7,846 nt of DNA from Acidobacteriota bacterium (GCA_003131705.1 PKUY01000264.1:3620-11465), one strand, 5' to 3'. Shown: positions 1 through 6,456, counted from the first letter of the stretch. Numbers and translations are program-made. The notes: a model not told the origin generated them from the letters alone.

Positions 1-624
1 AATCTCGGCGTCGAGTGCGTGGACGTTTTCTATCTGCACAATCCTGAAACGCAGTTGAGCGAAATTCCCCGGGACGAATTTCGCCGCCGGATCCTTGCGG
101 CGTTTGCGTTCCTTGAGTCTGCCGTCTCGGCCGGGAAAATCGGCGCTTATGGACTCGCCACGTGGAACGCATTTCGCGACGAGCCAAAATCCGCGGGATA
201 TGTTTCGCTCGCGGCGATGGAGGAAATCGCGCGCGAGGCCGGCGGCAAGGATCACCATTTCCGATTCGTGCAACTACCGTTGAATCTCGCGATGCCCGAG
301 GCGCTACTGCGACCCAATCAAGTGGTCGAAGGGAAGACGATGGCCATGGTGCAGGCGGCGCGGCCGCTGGGAATCACACTGATGACGAGCGCCGCGCTGC
401 TGCAGGGGCAACTGACGCAAAATTTGCCGCGTTACATTGGGGCGGTGCTCGGGCTGAAGACGGATTCTGCGAACGCGTTGCAGTTCGCGCGATCCGTTCC
501 GGGTGTTACCACCGCGCTCGCAGGAATGAGCCACGTGGAGCACGTGCGCGCGAATCTCGACGTCGTTACGGTCGAGCCGGCGCCGCGCGATCAGTTCCTA
601 AAATTGTTCGAGCCGAAGCGTTAG
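1..624 (+). CDS. Aldo/keto reductase, C-terminal part (5' end outside window)
   Basis: NAD(P)H-dependent oxidoreductase of the aldo/keto reductase superfamily (cytosolic TIM barrel). The frame is open from base 1, so the gene begins upstream; 207 residues are visible out of the 320-350 usual for such proteins. The visible part begins within a barrel strand carrying DVFYLHNP, whose His (bases 37-39) corresponds to the tetrad His; the Asp, Tyr and Lys of the tetrad would lie off the window. GKIGAYGLATW (bases 139-171) is the conserved strand after the long helix. VQLPLNL and LMTSAALLQG correspond to later barrel strands. GVTTALAGMSHVEHVRANLDV near the end matches the cofactor-binding C-terminal region, where AKRs usually read G-x-x-x-x-x-x-G-x-x. 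The substrate cannot be told. Its TAG stop overlaps the TAA stop of the opposing hydrolase gene. The family is secure; the subfamily is not. Confidence 0.9.
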   Translation, partial: NLGVECVDVFYLHNPETQLSEIPRDEFRRRILAAFAFLESAVSAGKIGAYGLATWNAFRDEPKSAGYVSLAAMEEIAREAGGKDHHFRFVQLPLNLAMPEALLRPNQVVEGKTMAMVQAARPLGITLMTSAALLQGQLTQNLPRYIGAVLGLKTDSANALQFARSVPGVTTALAGMSHVEHVRANLDVVTVEPAPRDQFLKLFEPKR

Positions 625-1265
625 GGACGGCCAGTTTCATCGAGCCAGGTGTCGATCGCTGCACCGACTTGATCGAGATGGCTGGTGAAAAAATGGTCGG
701 CGGCTTCGATGACGACAAGACGCTTGGGCTCGGCGAGAGTCGCGAAAAGAGCTTCGATGTTCGCGCGCGAGCCGTACTGGTCGTTCGCGCCCTGAATCAG
801 GAGTTTCGGTTTCTCGCACGCGCGCAGGTAAGAGGCGTCGACATGATCAACGGGAAGGCCTAACCCGATCAGTTCGTTGACGCGCGCGTCTTCGCAGGCC
901 ACGCGCAATCCCACCCACGATCCGAAACTGAAGCCGGCAAGGAGAATTGGGCGGCCCGGAAATTCTGCCGCCAGGTATGCGACTGCCGCGCCCACGTCAT
1001 CTTGCTCGCCGATGCCACGGTCGTGCACACCTTCACTCTGCTCGACGCCGCGAAAGTTAAATCGGAGCACGGTTGCGCCGCGCTGATGAATGGCTTTCGC
1101 GGTCTGATAGACGACTTTATTGTGCATCGTGCCGCCGAAGAGGGGATGCGGATGGCAGACGACCGCTACGAATTTCGGATCAGCATCCGGACTGGTCCAG
1201 AGCAAGGCTTCGAGACGGCCTGTCGGTCCGGCGAGAAAAAAACTACGATGGAAGACTTCCGTCAT
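621..1265 (-). CDS. Alpha/beta hydrolase, COG2945-like
   Basis: Probable small serine hydrolase of 214 residues, the full length for the COG2945 group of predicted alpha/beta hydrolases. No signal peptide or membrane segment is visible, so it should be cytosolic. The family hallmark CHPHPLFGGTMHNKVV (residues 37-52) follows the second core strand and likely helps form the oxyanion hole. The nucleophile elbow is GFSFGS with Ser113. Asp162 in QGANDQYG and His191 in AADHFF fit the Asp and His of the triad. FNFRGVEQSEG (69-79) is the usual strand and turn before the elbow. The physiological substrate is unknown; esterase or peptidase activity is only a guess. The start at 1265 is chosen because the protein aligns from its first strand; no strong ribosome-binding site precedes it. 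The next upstream gene on this strand, the tandem PilZ gene, ends 71 bases away, so cotranscription is possible. Confidence 0.88.
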   Translation of the reverse strand: MTEVFHRSFFLAGPTGRLEALLWTSPDADPKFVAVVCHPHPLFGGTMHNKVVYQTAKAIHQRGATVLRFNFRGVEQSEGVHDRGIGEQDDVGAAVAYLAAEFPGRPILLAGFSFGSWVGLRVACEDARVNELIGLGLPVDHVDASYLRACEKPKLLIQGANDQYGSRANIEALFATLAEPKRLVVIEAADHFFTSHLDQVGAAIDTWLDETGRP

Positions 1266-1336
1266 AAGTTCAAATGAGAGAATTTACCTGCGATTATTTC
1301 GGATGCGGAAGCTTGCGCTTCAAACGTTTTCGGGCA

Positions 1337-2029
1337 TCAGGATTTCGCGGCTTTCGGTCCTAAGCCCGTCACACTATTTGTCCATTCGACGGCAACGGAC
1401 CTGGAAACGGGGCTCGGGCCATTTTCCGGGTCGGCCACGGGCGCAGGGCCCGGCGGGTCCTGCATGGACTCAACGCGGACCACCCGCCCGGCGAGCTCTC
1501 CTGCCTTCGACCATTCATTCCACGAAATTTTCGCGAGTACGTTATCGCCGACGGCGTAAATGTGCGAACTTTCAAATCGCGTGCCGTTCTGCGAAATGTC
1601 GCCGGTCATGGACTCCTCGGGGAACGGCGTTCCGGCGGCGCGCACGAAAATGGGGAGCGCGAAAGGAATTCGCTGGGATGCCCGGCGTTCCTGATCCATG
1701 GGCCGCCGCAATTCGCGGTGCGGCGGTTCGAGATGCAGCGCTACTCGATAGCTTCCGTTTTCTTCTTTCTTCACGCGGACGATGCGCGCTGGAGTTTCCG
1801 GCTGTGTGGAACCGCCGACAGTGGGATTGTAGGGAAAGACGACCCAAACGCGCGCCGGAACTACGCAAGGCGTGTTTCGGTGAACGAGGATGCCTTGACG
1901 GGCCACGTCCACCGTCTCCGTCACTTCGATGCGCATTCCCAAAGGACTCTGCCAGCGGATACGCGCTGGAAGTTGCAGTTGCGCGCGGGGGTGTTTTCGC
2001 CGTTCCATGAAGTGGGCCGTGTCGTGCAT
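1337..2029 (-). CDS. Tandem PilZ-domain protein
   Basis: Likely cyclic-di-GMP effector of 230 residues with two PilZ domains in series and no membrane segment or output domain. Domain 1 (about residues 9-102) has the RxxxR arm as R11-K-H-P-R15. Its second motif is D41-V-A43-R-Q-G46, so Ala stands where the family's DxSxxG has Ser. Domain 2 (about 114-218) has R116-A-S-Q-R120 and a canonical D144-I-S146-Q-N-G149. A Pro/Gly-rich stretch (about 191-208) interrupts domain 2 before its last strand, SVAVEW. Domain 2 therefore looks able to bind the ligand, while domain 1 may bind weakly. The target process is not shown by the sequence. The start at 2029 is preferred because GGAG lies 4 bases upstream; a start at Met8 (2008), directly before ERRKHPR, is possible. 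The gene is divergent from a second PilZ gene. Confidence 0.88.
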   Translation of the reverse strand: MHDTAHFMERRKHPRAQLQLPARIRWQSPLGMRIEVTETVDVARQGILVHRNTPCVVPARVWVVFPYNPTVGGSTQPETPARIVRVKKEENGSYRVALHLEPPHRELRRPMDQERRASQRIPFALPIFVRAAGTPFPEESMTGDISQNGTRFESSHIYAVGDNVLAKISWNEWSKAGELAGRVVRVESMQDPPGPAPVADPENGPSPVSRSVAVEWTNSVTGLGPKAAKS

Positions 2030-2221
2030 CGGGCTCCATCGTAGCGGCCGCGGACGAGTAGGTCAATCAGGCAAGACTCCCGCAAGGATGTTGCGTCGGC
2101 CCCGCGATGGAGACGATAAAGAGAACCGTTGCCGGCAGACGCTCTGGGTCCGCTCGGAAAGCCGTTGCGCCGACCAGGCAGCGGTGGTAGGTTGACTCAG
2201 TTGCAAGCTACGGGAGGATTC
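2030..2221. promoter_or_regulatory. Intergenic spacer between divergent PilZ genes
   Basis: 192 bases between two divergently read PilZ genes, so promoters for both should lie here. Toward the rightward gene a weak pair can be proposed: TTGCGC (2165-2170), a 17-base spacer, then TAGGTT (2188-2193). That would put the transcript start just before the ribosome-binding site at 2212-2217. Each hexamer matches only three of six consensus bases. I could not pick a convincing promoter for the leftward gene, and I see no clear operator palindrome. Confidence 0.3.
2212..2217 (+). promoter_or_regulatory. Ribosome-binding site GGGAGG of the single PilZ gene
   Basis: GGGAGG lies 4 bases before ATG 2222. 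It decides the start: the frame stays open upstream to an ATG at 2129, but that ATG has no such site and the added residues do not look like PilZ sequence. Confidence 0.7.
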
Positions 2222-2548
2222 ATGGAATCCGGTGTGGAGCGTCGAGCCGCCCGGCGTTTTTCGATGATGCTTCCCGTGAAAGTCCGGTTCTCGGCCGAAA
2301 ACGGAGTCACCGAGAAGCCGGGTGAAACCCGCGACGTTAGCTTCCGCGGCCTTTATTTCCTGATCGAAGCTAGTCTCGAAGCCGGCAGCTCCATCGAGTT
2401 CGTCCTCACCCTGCCGCAGCAGATCACATTGGCCGGCGATGTGAACATTCGCTGCTACGCGCGCGTTTTGCGAGTCGATTCACACAATGGCCGCCGGGGA
2501 GTGGCCGCGCGGATCGAGCGCTACGAATTTCTTCCCGCGTTGGCCTAG
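2222..2548 (+). CDS. Single-domain PilZ protein
   Basis: Small soluble protein of 108 residues that is essentially one PilZ domain, the cyclic-di-GMP receptor module. The N-terminal arm ERRAARRF contains R8-A-A-R-R12 (RxxxR), and 25 residues later comes the complete DxSxxG motif as D38-V-S40-F-R-G43. Both ligand-binding signatures are therefore intact. The later strands (SIEFVLTLP, NIRCYARVLRVD, RRGVAARIERYEF) fit the beta-barrel and closing pattern of the family. There is no output domain, so it would act by binding a partner, as other stand-alone PilZ adaptors do; the partner is unknown. The start at 2222 is set by the GGGAGG site. It is head-to-head with the tandem PilZ gene, and 119 bases separate it from the HAD gene downstream. 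Confidence 0.88.
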   Translation: MESGVERRAARRFSMMLPVKVRFSAENGVTEKPGETRDVSFRGLYFLIEASLEAGSSIEFVLTLPQQITLAGDVNIRCYARVLRVDSHNGRRGVAARIERYEFLPALA

Positions 2549-2565
2549 ACAGTCTTCTGGCGTGC

Positions 2566-2582
2566 TGCTCGTCGCGCGAGCA
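2566..2582. terminator. Hairpin after the PilZ gene, weak terminator candidate
   Basis: TGCTCG and CGAGCA form a perfect 6-base-pair stem around a 5-base loop, 18 bases after the PilZ stop codon. No run of T follows on either strand, so it is not a standard intrinsic terminator. It may only slow or protect the transcript end, or be chance. Confidence 0.22.
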
Positions 2583-2667
2583 AACCGCTTGCAGACAGGC
2601 GCCATCGGCTGAAAAACTGCTTCTCTTATCTTTCCCGCTGACGCAAGATTTACATCCGGACCTTCTC

Positions 2668-3354
2668 ATGGCACGCCAAACGATTCTCATCGACGCGGAC
2701 GATACCCTCTGGGAAAACAACATTTTCTTTGAGAAGGCCATCGACGATTTCATCACCCAGCTCGAGCATCTTGGCTACACGCGCGAATATATCCGGCACA
2801 TCTTGAACGAGACGGAGCGCCGCAACATCCGGCAGCACGGTTACGGCGTGCGCAGCTTTCGGCGTTCGCTTGAAGAGACCTATTTGAAACTTGCCGGAAA
2901 CGCGGCGCGACGCGAAGTCGTGAAGGAAATCGAGCGCGTAGCGCACGAACTGGAAGGCACGCCGCCGCATATTCTCGATGGGGTGCCCGAAACGCTCGTC
3001 TATCTCGCCAAGCACCACCGCCTAATCCTGCTGACAAAGGGAGAGCCCGCCGAGCAGGCGGCCAAGGTCGAACGCTCCGGCTTGCAACCCTATTTCGAGG
3101 CCATTGAAATCGTGCTGGAGAAGGATTCGGGAACCTACGGCAAGATGATCGACCAATTCAAAATCGTGAAATCGCACGGCTGGATGGTGGGCAACAGCCC
3201 GCGCAGCGACATTAATCCGGCGCTCCAATCCGGCTTGAACGCGGTTTTCATTCCGCATGTGGCTACCTGGGAATTGGAGAAGGACGAGGTCGAAAGCGGA
3301 ACCGGAAAACTGCTGATTCTTTCCGGCTTCCGCGAACTCCGTACGCATTTCTGA
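2668..3354 (+). CDS. HAD-superfamily hydrolase with variant motif IV
   Basis: Likely phosphatase or phosphohydrolase of the haloacid dehalogenase superfamily, 228 residues, cytosolic. Motif I is D9-A-D11-D12-T13: Asp9 would be the nucleophile and Asp11 the acid/base. A helical cap of about 90 residues follows (roughly 17-108). Motif II is the Thr of LLTKGE (Thr123). Motif III should be a Lys in EKDSGTYGKM (Lys152 or Lys159). Motif IV reads G175-N-S-P-R-S-D181, whereas the usual form is GDxxxxD; the first Asp is replaced by Asn and the second is kept. The following INPALQSGLNAVFIPH is typical of a COG1011-like subgroup that I recall sharing this change. The substrate is unknown. The start at ATG 2668 lies just before the motif I strand, so little room exists for another; the ribosome-binding site is weak. 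Confidence 0.88.
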   Translation: MARQTILIDADDTLWENNIFFEKAIDDFITQLEHLGYTREYIRHILNETERRNIRQHGYGVRSFRRSLEETYLKLAGNAARREVVKEIERVAHELEGTPPHILDGVPETLVYLAKHHRLILLTKGEPAEQAAKVERSGLQPYFEAIEIVLEKDSGTYGKMIDQFKIVKSHGWMVGNSPRSDINPALQSGLNAVFIPHVATWELEKDEVESGTGKLLILSGFRELRTHF

Positions 3355-3553
3355 CGACGCGGCCCTTCGCTCCCGCGATGGGCTCAGGGTAGGCGAGCAT
3401 CGTCATCGTGAAGGCCATCGGCCTGAAGGATTGTTTTCGCATCGTCCTCTTTCGTATTCCAGGCCAATTTGTCCATTCTGTCCCCGCCTTCGCAGCTTCC
3501 CGCCGTGGTTCGTCACGGATAAGATCGTGCGTAGGAAAAGAGAGGAAACGAAA
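3355..3553. other. Intergenic spacer without a gene
   Basis: 199 bases between the HAD gene and the aminotransferase gene. It holds a short 5-base-pair inverted repeat, AGGCC-ATC-GGCCT (3412-3424), with no adjoining T run, and a weak promoter-like pair, TTGTTT (3431-3436), 17 bases, TATTCC (3454-3459). An in-frame extension of the aminotransferase back to 3431 is open, but its translation (rich in Pro, Arg and Cys) looks non-coding. The promoter of the aminotransferase gene should be here if it is not cotranscribed with the HAD gene. Confidence 0.4.
3542..3545 (+). promoter_or_regulatory. Ribosome-binding site GAGG of the aminotransferase gene
   Basis: GAGG followed by AAACGAAA places an 8-base gap before ATG 3554. 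It supports that ATG over the upstream start at 3431, which has no such site. Confidence 0.65.
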
Positions 3554-4693
3554 ATGGCCACGGATTATCGCTTTGAATTCGGAGATTTCGGCAGCGTCTC
3601 TTATATGAACGTTGCTTATCAAGGGCCGCTTCCGCTTTCCGCGGTGCGCGCGGCAATGGAAGCACTGGAGTGGAAGAAACTGCCGCACCTTATGCCGGAG
3701 GGTGTCCATTTCGATCTGCCCGATCGCGTTCGGGCAAAAATCGCTCGACTGATTGGCGCCGATCCAAATCAAGTCGCTATCACCACCGGCGCCAGCGGCG
3801 GCATGGCGGCCATAGCCGCCGGAATGGATTGGAAACCCGGCGACGAAGTTTTGATCGCGCGCGGCGAATTTCCCTCGCACTTTTCCAGCTGGCTTCCCCT
3901 TGAACGAGCGGGAAAGCTGCGGATGAAAATGTTTTCACCGAAAGGCCGCTTTGTCAGCGCGGACGATTACATCGAGCACATCGGTCCGCGCACACGGCTC
4001 GTATCCGCCAGTCTGGTGAGGTTTGACGACGGCGCGCTGCTGGATGCCGAACGCGTTGCGAAAGCCTGTCACGCGGCCGGGGCCGCATTTTTGCTGGACC
4101 TGGCCCAGTGCGCGGGCGCCATGCCGCTCGATATCGGCGCGCTGGGCGCGGATTTCGCCGTGTCGAGCGGCTATAAATGGCTGCTCGGTCCCTATGGCAC
4201 AGGTTTCTTTTGGATCGCGGACGAATGGGTCGAGCGGCTGCAGTTGGGGTCGCTCTACTATCAGGGGCTCGAAGGAGCGCGCAATTTCCATTCGCTGCCA
4301 CTTGAAAATCTCCGTCCCGTTGCCGGCGCGCGGCGATGGGATTCTCCCGAAACTGCGAGTTTCACGAACCTCGCTGCGCTCGATGCGTCTCTCGATCTGA
4401 TTCTGAAGGTGGGCGTCGAAGCGATCGCACGTCACAACGACGGGCTGGTGAAGGAAATTATCGAACGGCTGCCTCAAGATACGTGTGCGCTCGCATCGCC
4501 CGCCGAAACCGAAAGGCGCGGACCCTACGTTTGCATTGCCGGACGCAACCCGGAGGAAACTGCCAAGTTTTTCGGGAAATTACGCGATGCCGGGATCATT
4601 GTTAGTTTGCGCGAAAACGCGCTGCGGGTCGCGCCTCATATCTACAACGATTCCGGAGATGTCTCGCGTTTGATCGAAGTTCTGTCAGCGTGA
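3554..4693 (+). CDS. Class V aminotransferase-fold PLP enzyme
   Basis: Pyridoxal-phosphate enzyme of fold type I, class V (the group of cysteine desulfurases, kynureninase and isopenicillin-N epimerase), 379 residues, cytosolic. The N-terminal part has the substrate loop YMNVAYQGPLP (17-27). ITTGASGGM (76-84) is the phosphate-cup region. LLDLAQCAGAMPLD (180-193) gives Asp182, which pairs with the pyridine nitrogen, and Gln185, which contacts the ring oxygen. SSGYKWLLGPYGTGF (204-218) contains Lys208, the expected Schiff-base lysine. The C-terminal small domain ends with SLRENALRVAPHIYN (351-365). The mobile RxGxHCA-type cysteine loop of group II desulfurases is not seen, so I do not call it SufS. 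The reaction and substrate are not identifiable. Start chosen from the GAGG site. Its end faces the TonB-family gene at 13 bases. Confidence 0.87.
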   Translation: MATDYRFEFGDFGSVSYMNVAYQGPLPLSAVRAAMEALEWKKLPHLMPEGVHFDLPDRVRAKIARLIGADPNQVAITTGASGGMAAIAAGMDWKPGDEVLIARGEFPSHFSSWLPLERAGKLRMKMFSPKGRFVSADDYIEHIGPRTRLVSASLVRFDDGALLDAERVAKACHAAGAAFLLDLAQCAGAMPLDIGALGADFAVSSGYKWLLGPYGTGFFWIADEWVERLQLGSLYYQGLEGARNFHSLPLENLRPVAGARRWDSPETASFTNLAALDASLDLILKVGVEAIARHNDGLVKEIIERLPQDTCALASPAETERRGPYVCIAGRNPEETAKFFGKLRDAGIIVSLRENALRVAPHIYNDSGDVSRLIEVLSA

Positions 4694-4706
4694 AGGGCCG
4701 CTTCGC

Positions 4707-6452
4707 CTATCGGGGTCCGAGATTTCTCGGATCACGATAAATGAACGGTATGTGGATCACCGCTTCCAGATCGACGGGCACGCCCGCGCGCGTGGCCGGC
4801 CGGAATTTCCATTCTCCAAGCGCATCCATGGCGTTCCGATCGAGTTGCGGATCGAGGCTCCGCACCACCTGAATGCTATCGACCGAGCCATCCTTGCGGA
4901 TAATCGCGTAAAGCACCACTTCGCCGTGCACGTGCCCTTTGATTAGCTCCGGCGGATATTTCGGATCGGCCTTCGCGACCGGCACCGGAGCGGCGAGAGG
5001 TTCTCTCCGTTTATAGAGAGGACGATCCGTCTCGTCGAGCTCCGAAAAATTGAGAATCCAGCTTCCGCTTGCGCTAGTAAGGTTTGGCAGATCGATGTGC
5101 AGCGTGAACACCTCGCTGCCGGACAGGATCTTTTCTGGTGGCAAGCTCGGATCGAGTGCCGCCACGTTCACCGGCCCTTTTCTCGCAGCGCTTGATGGCT
5201 GATAGGGTATGTCCGGGTTCAGGTTTAACTTTCCGGCACGATTTCTGGACGGAGTTATCCCTCCGCTTCCGCCGTTTCGCGCGCGAGGCTCGCCGCCGCT
5301 GATGCTGATCGCGGCTGGCAGCGAGTTCGCGTTGCCGCTGGCTCCTCCCGCGGGCGCCGTGCCGGCGGCGGATCCAGCATTTCCGGTCGCTCCGCCGCTT
5401 GCATCGCTCGATCGATTCGCTGCAGCCCCCGGAGTGCCCGGCTTCGCTCCCTCGGGTGAAATCGAAATACGCGCCGCGAGGTTTCCCTCCGGCACGCTCA
5501 TACCGGGCGACGGGGGAGCGGGCGTGGCGGAAAGCGCGATGATGCGATGCAGGCTTGCATCGCCTTCGGGAGTGGATCCGATTTCCGGAGCAGCGATCGC
5601 ATCCGCCTGCGTCTGTTGGCGGGGCTCGTCGTGAGCGAGGGGCGGCGACATCGCGCTCAACGGCATCTTCGGGCGCGGAATTGCCGACGGCTTTGACGCG
5701 ATTGCGATCGGCCCAGCGTTCTTCTCGACGCTCGGCACGTCCGGCGCGGCCGCATCCTTTACAGCGCGTTCCTTGATCTTTGGCGCAGCAGCGCTCGCGG
5801 ATAGCTGAAATTTCGGCTTTGCTATTTCCGGCGCGGACCACTGCACGATATTCGGCAGCGGTGTGACGATCTTGGGAGGCGCGGCCGGTTTGTCCGGTTG
5901 GATCAGCGTCTGCCGCGGGTGCGTCACGTGCACGGGTATGGAGAGAATAGTCTGCCGTGGATGGAACGTGTCCGCCCCGCTGTCGGCGGGCGTTTTGGCG
6001 TCGTCATTCAGTTTCTTCTGCCTTGCAATTTCCTTCCGCGCTGCGGCCGGCAAGGAAATGGGCGGCAAATCGGGCGGCTCGCCGTACCACGTCAATTCGA
6101 TTTGTACCGGCGCGAGCGTGGGAGTGTTGTCCGGCAAGAATCCCCATATGGGCAGAATCAAAAGCACGATGACCCCCGCCTGCAACAGGCATGCCCCGGC
6201 AAACGACCAGCCCGGTTTCTTGCCGCGAATCCAGTGAGCCCGGATGACGCGGTCTTTCGGCAGCTCGCTATCTTTCGGCGGGCGCGGACCCGCAAAGACC
6301 GCACGCAAGCTCGTCGGAAATTCCTCGCGGGTAGTTTCCCAATCGATACCCAGATCGAGGCGAGGCAGGCGTGAATGCGGCGAGAGCTCGACGGTCGAGT
6401 CCGCGGGAGGAGGGGTATTGCGCTGCAGGAGAGGTGGCATCGGTCTATACAT
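4707..6452 (-). CDS. TonB-family energy transducer protein
   Basis: Likely inner-membrane protein that spans the periplasm and passes proton-motive energy to TonB-dependent outer-membrane receptors; 581 residues, much longer than the roughly 240 of E. coli TonB. An unusually long N-terminal part (1-80), presumably cytoplasmic, precedes one membrane segment (about 82-106, AGVIVLLILPIWGFL). Then comes a long, probably disordered Pro/Ala/Ser/Gly-rich region (about 110-440). It includes two HPRQT copies (164-168 and 178-182), two ISIS copies (329-332 and 383-386) and a Gly/Ala-rich patch (350-376). The TonB C-terminal domain covers about 485-571, with DPKYPPELIKGHVHGEVVL, the strand IIRKDGSVDSIQVVRS and AMDALGEWKFRPAT. 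Its receptor is unknown. It lies 27 bases behind rsmD on the same strand. The start at 6452 is uncertain: no ribosome-binding site is clear, and Met5 at 6440 is an alternative. Confidence 0.88.
   Translation of the reverse strand: MYRPMPPLLQRNTPPPADSTVELSPHSRLPRLDLGIDWETTREEFPTSLRAVFAGPRPPKDSELPKDRVIRAHWIRGKKPGWSFAGACLLQAGVIVLLILPIWGFLPDNTPTLAPVQIELTWYGEPPDLPPISLPAAARKEIARQKKLNDDAKTPADSGADTFHPRQTILSIPVHVTHPRQTLIQPDKPAAPPKIVTPLPNIVQWSAPEIAKPKFQLSASAAAPKIKERAVKDAAAPDVPSVEKNAGPIAIASKPSAIPRPKMPLSAMSPPLAHDEPRQQTQADAIAAPEIGSTPEGDASLHRIIALSATPAPPSPGMSVPEGNLAARISISPEGAKPGTPGAAANRSSDASGGATGNAGSAAGTAPAGGASGNANSLPAAISISGGEPRARNGGSGGITPSRNRAGKLNLNPDIPYQPSSAARKGPVNVAALDPSLPPEKILSGSEVFTLHIDLPNLTSASGSWILNFSELDETDRPLYKRREPLAAPVPVAKADPKYPPELIKGHVHGEVVLYAIIRKDGSVDSIQVVRSLDPQLDRNAMDALGEWKFRPATRAGVPVDLEAVIHIPFIYRDPRNLGPR
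4714..4733. terminator. Hairpin at the convergent gene ends
   Basis: GGTCCGAG and CTCGGATC can pair as an 8-base stem (one G-T pair) around the loop ATTT. It begins 20 bases after the aminotransferase stop and lies inside the last codons of the opposing TonB-family gene. No T run follows on either strand, so at best it is a weak bidirectional terminator or transcript-end hairpin. Confidence 0.3.
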
Positions 6453-6456
6453 TATA
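6451..6456 (-). promoter_or_regulatory. TATAAT -10-like element over the TonB-family start
   Basis: On the leftward strand the sequence reads TATAATG, a perfect -10 consensus that overlaps the ATG at 6452. A transcript from it would begin near 6444, past that ATG, and would favour Met5 (6440) as an almost leaderless start. No -35 match is found 17 bases upstream (CTCGGG), and there is no TG extension. It may be chance. Confidence 0.22.

Noticed and set aside
162..863. Rightward open frame of 233 codons overlapping the reductase and hydrolase
   Set aside because: Its product is a low-complexity Arg/Gly/Ala-rich string, while the two overlapping genes have real family motifs.
1308..1321. Inverted repeat GAAGC-TTGC-GCTTC between the two leftward genes
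   Set aside because: The stem has only five base pairs and no T run follows it on the leftward strand, so it is not supported as a terminator of the PilZ gene.
1120..2010. Rightward open frame of 296 codons across the hydrolase start and the tandem PilZ gene
   Set aside because: It is antisense to clear PilZ and hydrolase coding sequence, and its translation is Arg/Pro-rich without any recognisable domain. This is typical of shadow frames in GC-rich DNA.
2129..2221. N-terminal extension of the single PilZ protein
   Set aside because: The strong GGGAGG site lies before 2222, and the extra 31 residues do not resemble the family.
3412..3424. Inverted repeat AGGCC-ATC-GGCCT as a terminator of the HAD gene
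   Set aside because: It has a 5-base stem, and the nearest T-rich stretch starts six bases after it; too weak to call.
3431..3553. N-terminal extension of the aminotransferase by 41 residues
   Set aside because: The extension is Pro/Arg/Cys-rich and unlike the family; GAGG at 3542 supports the start at 3554.
3263..3880. Leftward open frame of 205 codons across the HAD and aminotransferase genes
   Set aside because: It is antisense to two well-supported genes and shows no domain.
4151..4340. Cysteine desulfurase (SufS) identity for the PLP enzyme
   Set aside because: The PLP-site residues fit class V broadly, but the RxGxHCA-type catalytic cysteine loop is not present in the C-terminal domain.
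5074..5841. Leftward open frame of 255 codons within the TonB-family gene
   Set aside because: It is a frame-shifted reading of the repetitive GC-rich linker and is Arg-rich without motifs; the TonB frame is continuous through it.
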